From NCBI GenBank assembly GCA_007644065.1, contig VJWN01000005.1:1054001-1118000 (forward strand): a stretch of DNA of 64,000 nt, in the 5' to 3' direction. How positions within the stretch are numbered: the stretch's first letter is position 1; each line of letters starts with the position of its first letter. Below the pieces are notes generated by a model. That model was given only the letters and a program-made list of their open reading frames with translations, ran no database searches and had not been told where the DNA came from. The translations under genes and the position numbers were made by a program. This stretch comes from Margaritispora aquatica (taxonomy: Eukaryota > Ascomycota > Leotiomycetes > Helotiales > Discinellaceae). Shown one piece after another: positions 57,770-64,000 of this stretch.

Positions 57770-60700
57770 GAAAGAGAAGTGGAATGACATTGGAGTATTG
57801 GTTACGGATGGGAAGAGATCGTCGGCGTATAATCGATGACTTGTGGCGCCAACGGCTTGGGCAAGGCTATAGACGGGGAGTTACGAAGAGCACATGGATG
57901 CGACACGACGATATGGCTGAAGAGCTTGTTGAGACTTGACAATTATGAAGGAAGAAGGTCAAGGAATGGCTTTGATAGAGCTATAGACGTAGAGGGTGGC
58001 CAATAGACAGGTGACATGCCCATGGAATACATACATACAGCTGCTAGCTCACAATGAGCTCTGCGTGCAAAAATGAAAAAGATAAACAACAGCAGAATGG
58101 GGGTTTCCAACTCTTAAGTCGCACATAGAGCTACTTGTGATGAACTTGAGTAAGTCGAGTCGACTTGACATCCAAGACGGATGCGGGAGCACGCATCCAC
58201 ATTCCGCTTCTCGTCTTTCAGCTGTTCTCGGCAAACTCCTAACTGTGGGAGAAGGCAACTCCAGCCGAACGGACTGCATATCAGGGTCCGAAATCCATCA
58301 GTGGACCGGAACACTCACAATCCGAGGTCTGCGATGTGCAGCAGACAACATTTCTGCTATTTATTTGTTTGCTGACTGGTTGTCCTTGCCATTTGGGGGT
58401 GAGGAGCATCTGCATGCCGAGTGATGTGCGGGGTGTTTGTCTTTGTTGGAATCTACCTTGGGGAGGTCTTGCCGAGTGGTGAGGTGGTGAGAGGGCCAGA
58501 TGGATGGGATGAACATATGGTATCGACTTCTTTTTTGGTTGGGAGGGCGTGGAGATTATCTTGGTCGTGGGTTTGGGACGTGCCTTTACGGATGTGTTTG
58601 CTTCCGAGAGTTTTGTCGAGTGAAGGGTGGTGATTGAGCTTCTGCGTTGCTGCGTTTATATGCAGTGCTGGATCAAGCTGTTTGTCTGTTCGTCTGCGTA
58701 TGAATTGGTTTGGAGTTTGCACATCTCGTTATCCAGGACGTCGCGAACTACAAGTTTTCATATAGCTTTTCCTGATCAAGTTTTAGTAGCTAAGCAATTG
58801 AGATGGTTCAGTCGCTTGCAGAGGCATAAGGCGTGAAAGGTCAGCAGTATATATCGTTGGACACAGGCGTTGGATAGGATCAGGTCTTATACTTTACGCC
58901 GCAGCTGAAATAAATACTTGGATACTAGTAACTTGGCATGTATTGGTCGAGGTTTTTCTGGTCTGTTGTTTTACAAAGATACCCGCCGCAGCAGCGGCCA
59001 CTCTGTTCCGTTGATTTCAGGCCACCACTTGGACTTGATTAGACATCAATAATACTCAAGCCAGTCTCCTTTTACGGATAGATGTCTTCCCCAGACTTAA
59101 GTTTTGTGGTATAGGTCTGTGGAATAAGTCGAAGCAATTGAGGTCTCTTGTTACACTTTTGTATATCCCTTACTTCTGTCATTCGTGTATGTTAAAGCCC
59201 CAGGGTGGATCTGCGTAGACGCCGTCTATATTGTGCTCATGGACAGACTGTAATGATTTGTACCCCCCCTCCTTATATTGTAGTTTTCCCTACGCCATTT
59301 AAAATCTTGCATAAGGCACCATCTACGCAAAATTCATCTCCTAGTCTCAGACCTAGCATTTAGAACTTATACTTAGATTATAGAATACCTTGATGGTAGA
59401 TAGTGCTTACCAGTTATACCAGATATAGGTCCAAATTACACTTGGCTGTTCAGTCTATTTTCTGAAGATTGGCCTGGCTTTTCATCCTCTCTATATTTAA
59501 AATTAAATTTCAAATTCACCGATAGCAAGACTTTGCCCTCAGGGAGATATGAGCCGATGTTGCACTTGACTACGAGGTTTGGTTTTCGATATTACTTACG
59601 AAAAAGGTTGATGTTTGAGGGTCGAGAATTGAGAATAACCTAGCAGGCTTAAGGCGAATCTGGGGGGTGTGATTTCGTTCCAGGTTGACTACGAATCATT
59701 TCGGTCTAAAGCGAATGCTTTTCCTGATCCCTGTATCATTGCCCAGTATGTGCTACATTCTGCCCAAACAGTGAACTGGTCAATTTTCGCAGCAGGGAAA
59801 GGGAACGTTGACCTGAAAATATGGTGTTTTATCTTTGCAATAAACGAGAAGATTTCTCTAACTCGTATGGACAACACACACTACACTATCTCTGATTTCC
59901 TTCTTACACTAGGCGTTCTATGATCGTAGGGCCTGAATTTCAAATTTCTTTCCTCAAATCAGAGCTTGCCATTTGCGTGACACATAAACAGAACCACAAC
60001 CGTGTATGCCACGCTTTCGAAGCATCAATCTCCTCTTTCCCGCTCGAGATATTGTGTTTGTCAGTCTTAATTCTTAAGTACCTTTTCTAAAACAATCTCA
60101 ACATAGTGGTTCCTCTTTTCCCTCAAGCGAGGTGTGAGTGCAACACTTCTTCAAATCAATCATTTCTATGTTTGGAACTTCGCCACTGTGGGCTTCCTCC
60201 TCAACCCATTTCCCAATAATTCACATCACTAGCTAAGCAGGCATGATCATGGCTGTCTAGCTATTTAATGATTGACCCAGGCGTGACCACGTGAGTCTTT
60301 GTTGAAATTCTCCGGTGCTTGTTTCTATTGTAACTACTTGACTTGTAACGTGATTAGAGACGAATTAATCTAAAATTTCTCACGTCTAGCCCCATTAACG
60401 AGTCAAGAGTACGAACAGTTATCTAATTCTGTATTCTTGGGATCGCAGAGCTCCATATCTTGAGATCGATAATTGCAAGGATATAGACCTGGGTTCTAGT
60501 TTTATGTGTGAGATTGTAAGTGCTTTCAATCTACCGCAGATATGATACATGAATTCACGGCTTAAGTGTAAAGTGTTTGCATCTTGAACTTTGGACTTCA
60601 GCTTTCGTCTCTCTCATCCCAGTCTTGTCTAGGATCTACGTAGAGATTTCATCCTGAGCAAAGATATTCTCCAAACCAAACTGCAATATATAAGCTTATG

Positions 60701-63612
60701 AAGTAGACAAGGATGATGTAATGCTCACCGAAAATTTTCATTTTAGGAATGTGAAAACTTACACCGAATTATCGTATCCTGTCTGAATGAAATGCTTTGA
60801 CGTGGAGAATTGGTGTAATCGTTTGACTTAAGGAGGTTGATCAAACACAAATTCGGTCCGGTTCCTAAGAATTTACTCAATGGATTGTGGATTTCGGCAA
60901 TATCTTGGTTATGGTTCTTGGGGAGGACTTTTTGGTGTACATCATTAATCCACATTGGTGAGTCCTCAAATAGTGCTTCTAAAGTCTCGAACTCTTATGT
61001 AAGATTGATTTCAAAGAGTGTCTTCCAAAACCTAGAGCTGCTTTGGTGTTAACCATGAAAGTTTTGTATGCTAAACATCACTGAGAAGGGGTGTGTATCC
61101 TGAAATAAGATGAAGTTAGCTTGGTGTTCGAAGAGATCCATACGTACCTCAAACGAGCGAGTACATGTGCTAAAATTCGCCGAACGAGGTTTGTTTGAAA
61201 GATTATCAATAACAGAACTCTTGATATTGATGGTTTGTCTGTCGGAAGTCTCGCTGCACAGCCATCTGTTGTGGAACTTGTGGCTCAGAATTTACTTGAG
61301 ACGGACAGCGCAATTACCCACATGTACACTCTGTATGTACACTGCAATGCCATGAAACACCAGGGTAAGAGGTCCCTGATATCTTATGCGGTGGAACGAT
61401 ATACAATGCCATCTGAACATATTTTTAATGAGAAAGAAATAAATCGGGTCAGGATCATATCAATACTACCTGAAACTAGGTGCTCAGCATACCGCTTTCG
61501 ACCTGGATTTGTAGACATGTACCATACTTAATCCAGTAGGTACTTAGATTTGCAAACGCCAAATAACAGTAGAATGCGAATGAAAGAATACACAATTCCG
61601 CCAAAAGGAATAGTCAAGGACTCAAAAGCAGGTATTAAATCACGTGATGACCAAGACACTCGACTTCGCCTCAATATTTTTGTTCAAAACGAACGACCAA
61701 TTTCCACCACCATGATCAGTTTTGAATCATGAAAAATATAAACATGAAACAAACACTGAAAATAGACTACCGGAATAGCACGAACTCTAAGCCGAAAAGT
61801 ACCGGAAAATCTCAAATTGGCAAAAACGATGGGTGCCTCGGAAAGCTCTCCGGGTTCCCAATATCAATCGTAATTATGAGAGATACGAGTAACCTGCTCG
61901 CACGTGTAGAGGTGTGAGGATTTGACGGGCTTACGAAGGCTTCCGCATAAAAGCCGCAAGAAAAGATAAAATGTTGGAACTTCTCTCGTGGCGTATCGCC
62001 TCTTGGCGCCTGAAGCTGAAGAAAAAGAATTGAAGGAAGGATACGGAGGGTAATAACAATAGTATCTGAGGCCATGTACCCTTTCGGGAAAATGTGAGAT
62101 GCGTATCACCCAAGTGGCGTCATATTTGGGTGTGAGAATACACAAGATGTTAGCGACTGTGTCCCGTGGGATGGACCAGTTTGGGAGGCGCTTAGACTTT
62201 TGGGCTGAGCTGGAGCAAGCTTGATAATTCCGATAATAGTGATAGAGAATTTTAACCGAATGAGAAGAAGCTGATCGCTGTGTTGAAGATGAGCTTAGGG
62301 TTGCATAAGTGTGATGCGGCTGAAAGAGTTTCTTGAATAGGGATATTTGGAGGCTTTGGAGATTTTGATATGTCTCAGGTCGAGAACATAAACATACTTC
62401 CGGTAGCAACCCCTATTCATGAAATCTGGGTCAAGTGGAGGCAAGACGTAGACTCGGTCCGTTAATGTTATTGAAGCTCGACAATACGACAATGCAGTCT
62501 AAAATAGAGCATGCAACAGTAACAAGGAGGGGGATGGGGAATAGGAAGTACGAGTAAATAATGTTCAAGGGTTTCTACAGTAATTGCCACAATCACAACC
62601 ACAATAAAAAAGAGGTAGCTTGACATGCTTATTAGAGAACATTACTGTACCTATATTACGCTCACCCGAATCTGAAATGGAAAGCATTGCAGCAATTCTT
62701 CTCCCAAGAAAGAAAGAATGGGCGCCCAATTCTCCGATAGAGATAGCGAATTGATGATTGCACACACCCTTTCACAGGCTTTGATAGGTGGTTGAGCTGG
62801 TTGGAGCTGGTTGAAGTGAATAGGGGCCAATGACGGACATGATGTTCAATCGGATGTGGGTTTTGGCGGCCTCCAAGGCACAAAAGGCACGAAAATCCAG
62901 CGGAACTGGGTAATTATTGATGGAAACCCTGTCTACGGGGGGAACGCCACAAATAGTTTAGTTACTGTGGTCACTACAGTGCGTACCATATGAGATGGTG
63001 CCAATTCCTGCCCCGTCCTGCCATTCCACACCAATTCCCTGTGCCAGAGTGAGCCAGACACACTGGACACACTAAACATGCCCAAAGCCATAGAACTCTC
63101 GAGTGGATCCCGCCAAGCGTGGGTCAGGGTCAATCAATGGCCCATGCGCCGCCCGAAAGCCAGTCTTGCCTCAAGTGGGACACTGAAGGAGAGACAATAA
63201 TTTACCTACCTACCTACCTTAGGAAGCTACCGATTATACTTTCAAGTACTTAAAGCTGTTCTCTTCCAACTTCCAACCTTCTGCTCTTTGAACTTGTCCA
63301 TCGATCTGCGTTGTTGTGTGTGTGTATCCGTCGTTTCTGTAAGAAGCCCTCCCCTCCCCTCTTTACTGCTGTCATCCGAAGTTCGCAGCTGTGCATTCTT
63401 CGAATCTTGTTTGGCACTTCCCCGTTCACAACATACTTCTGCCGAGCCGATTCCATTTGCAATTACGTCAATCTGCCTTTTTACTGCATCTTGCAAACGG
63501 AAACCACATGCTAACTTTGTATATAAAGACCTGATCATTGCACAGAAGCTGTCAAAAGAACAGTATCTCCCTACTACCATTTCCACGAATTTCTCGACAT
63601 TCCCATTCCAAC
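57770..63612. other. Gene-poor region, about 5.8 kb
   Basis: No gene could be supported on either strand. Open frames are all under 200 codons, lack joining partners with good splice signals, and show no family features. The first kilobase is less AT-rich than the rest and may include the 3' region of the small membrane gene. The remainder, especially 59000-62600, looks like degenerate non-coding DNA. A short ACCT repeat (63206-63220) lies near the leader of the right-edge gene. Confidence 0.55.
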
Positions 63613-64000
63613 ATGTCTGGATTAAAGAGCGCCCTCCCCGCACACTTGAAGTCTACTCTCAGCCCAAACAATGCTGAAGGTGACTTTGCGAAGAAGCACC
63701 ATGGCAAGACCCAATCTCATATGGTAAGTGAGCATTTTCACTATGGTTCCAATTCCTGCTCCATGGCTGGAAGTGGGGATGGCTGGACTCTGGAAAGATT
63801 ACCTTGCGAATGCGGATAATCATACTGTAATACCTACAACAATTATTCAACAAAGGAACCCAGAAGAAGCCATGCACAAGATTGGATTTTCCAAGAACCT
63901 GTCTCGGCATATGGACCTACTAAATGCTGCAAATTTCCGCCTTCCAATTGTGGGCACATGCGAGGCATTTCGCTACCGCTTGTTCACTTTTATCAACCGA
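63613..64000 (+). CDS. Partial gene at right edge, first exon only
   Basis: An ATG at 63613 in good context (CCAACATGTC) opens an exon of 37 codons ending at 63723, directly before GTAAGTGAGC, a strong donor. The leader before it is pyrimidine-rich. The encoded start (MSGLKSALPAHLKSTLSPNN...) is polar and I do not recognise it. No acceptor could be chosen in the remaining 277 bases, so a long first intron probably crosses the window end. Coding beyond 63723 is not assigned. Confidence 0.5.

Noticed and set aside
59669..59923. 84-codon plus frame in the right-hand desert
   Set aside because: No features, no splice partners, surrounded by stop-rich sequence.
61235..61531. 98-codon plus frame in the right-hand desert
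   Set aside because: Looked for transposase or reverse transcriptase motifs and found none; no support beyond being open.
1..64000. tRNA, rRNA and CRISPR features
   Set aside because: Scanned by eye for tRNA T-loop (GGTTCRANNCC) and A/B-box pairs and for regularly spaced repeats; no stretch satisfied a full cloverleaf or array. A covariance-model search would be decisive.

Overview
The window looks like a filamentous ascomycete chromosome segment. Most genes carry short introns (about 48-100 bp, donors close to GTRNGT, branch points of CTRAC type, YAG acceptors), start codons are not led by bacterial-type ribosome sites, and the products are eukaryotic: U2AF small subunit, tricalbin, oxysterol-binding protein, class I histone deacetylase, Zn2Cys6 regulator. 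Gene content, intron style and moderately AT-rich intergenic DNA suggest a Leotiomycete (Sclerotinia/Botrytis type); that placement is inference. Exons were joined by hand so that every phase closes, and the joined reading frames match their families. No tRNA, rRNA, CRISPR array or intact transposon was seen.

Layout. 1-1589: no gene. 1590-3898 (+): CUE-like/CCCH/Smr protein. 4293-7920 (-): valyl-tRNA synthetase with two in-frame starts (mitochondrial and cytosolic), divergent from 8205-11095 (+), an Mlh2/PMS1-like MutL homologue. 11795-13139 (+): PLP trans-sulfuration-type enzyme. 13694-14389 (+): membrane-anchored MOSC protein. 15379-16077 (+): U2AF small subunit. 16561-18570 (-): Osh6/Osh7-type lipid exchanger in seven exons. 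19712-23463 (-): Flc/Spray/Pkd2-type TRP-like membrane protein. 24837-28181 (-): large unknown protein. 30250-35236 (+): tricalbin. 36266-39208 (+): Zn2Cys6 factor. 40172-42382 (+): FYVE-RING E3 ligase. 43492-45250 (+): Fmp42/SLC43-like transporter. 45514-46622 (-): tandem FolB protein. 47095-48321 (-): ING-type PHD protein.

From about 48.4 kb the window turns gene-poor. Two stretches of about 5 kb and 5.8 kb without a convincing gene surround a small island: Hos2-type histone deacetylase (53412-54836, +), Gig1/DUF3605 protein (55173-55899, -) and a small single-pass membrane protein (57335-57769, +). The first desert contains the most unusual signal in the window: an intron-like segment present twice (51094-51443 and 52673-52894), both copies bounded by GT...TAG but with unlike flanks, the second lying inside a possible eroded gene. 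At the right edge a gene starts at 63613 and runs out of the window.

How the genes relate. Most are unlinked housekeeping genes. Three products belong to lipid and calcium handling at endoplasmic reticulum-plasma membrane contacts in yeast (Osh6/7, Flc-type protein, tricalbin), and two are chromatin proteins of histone deacetylase biology (ING/PHD and Hos2). Neither grouping implies co-regulation.
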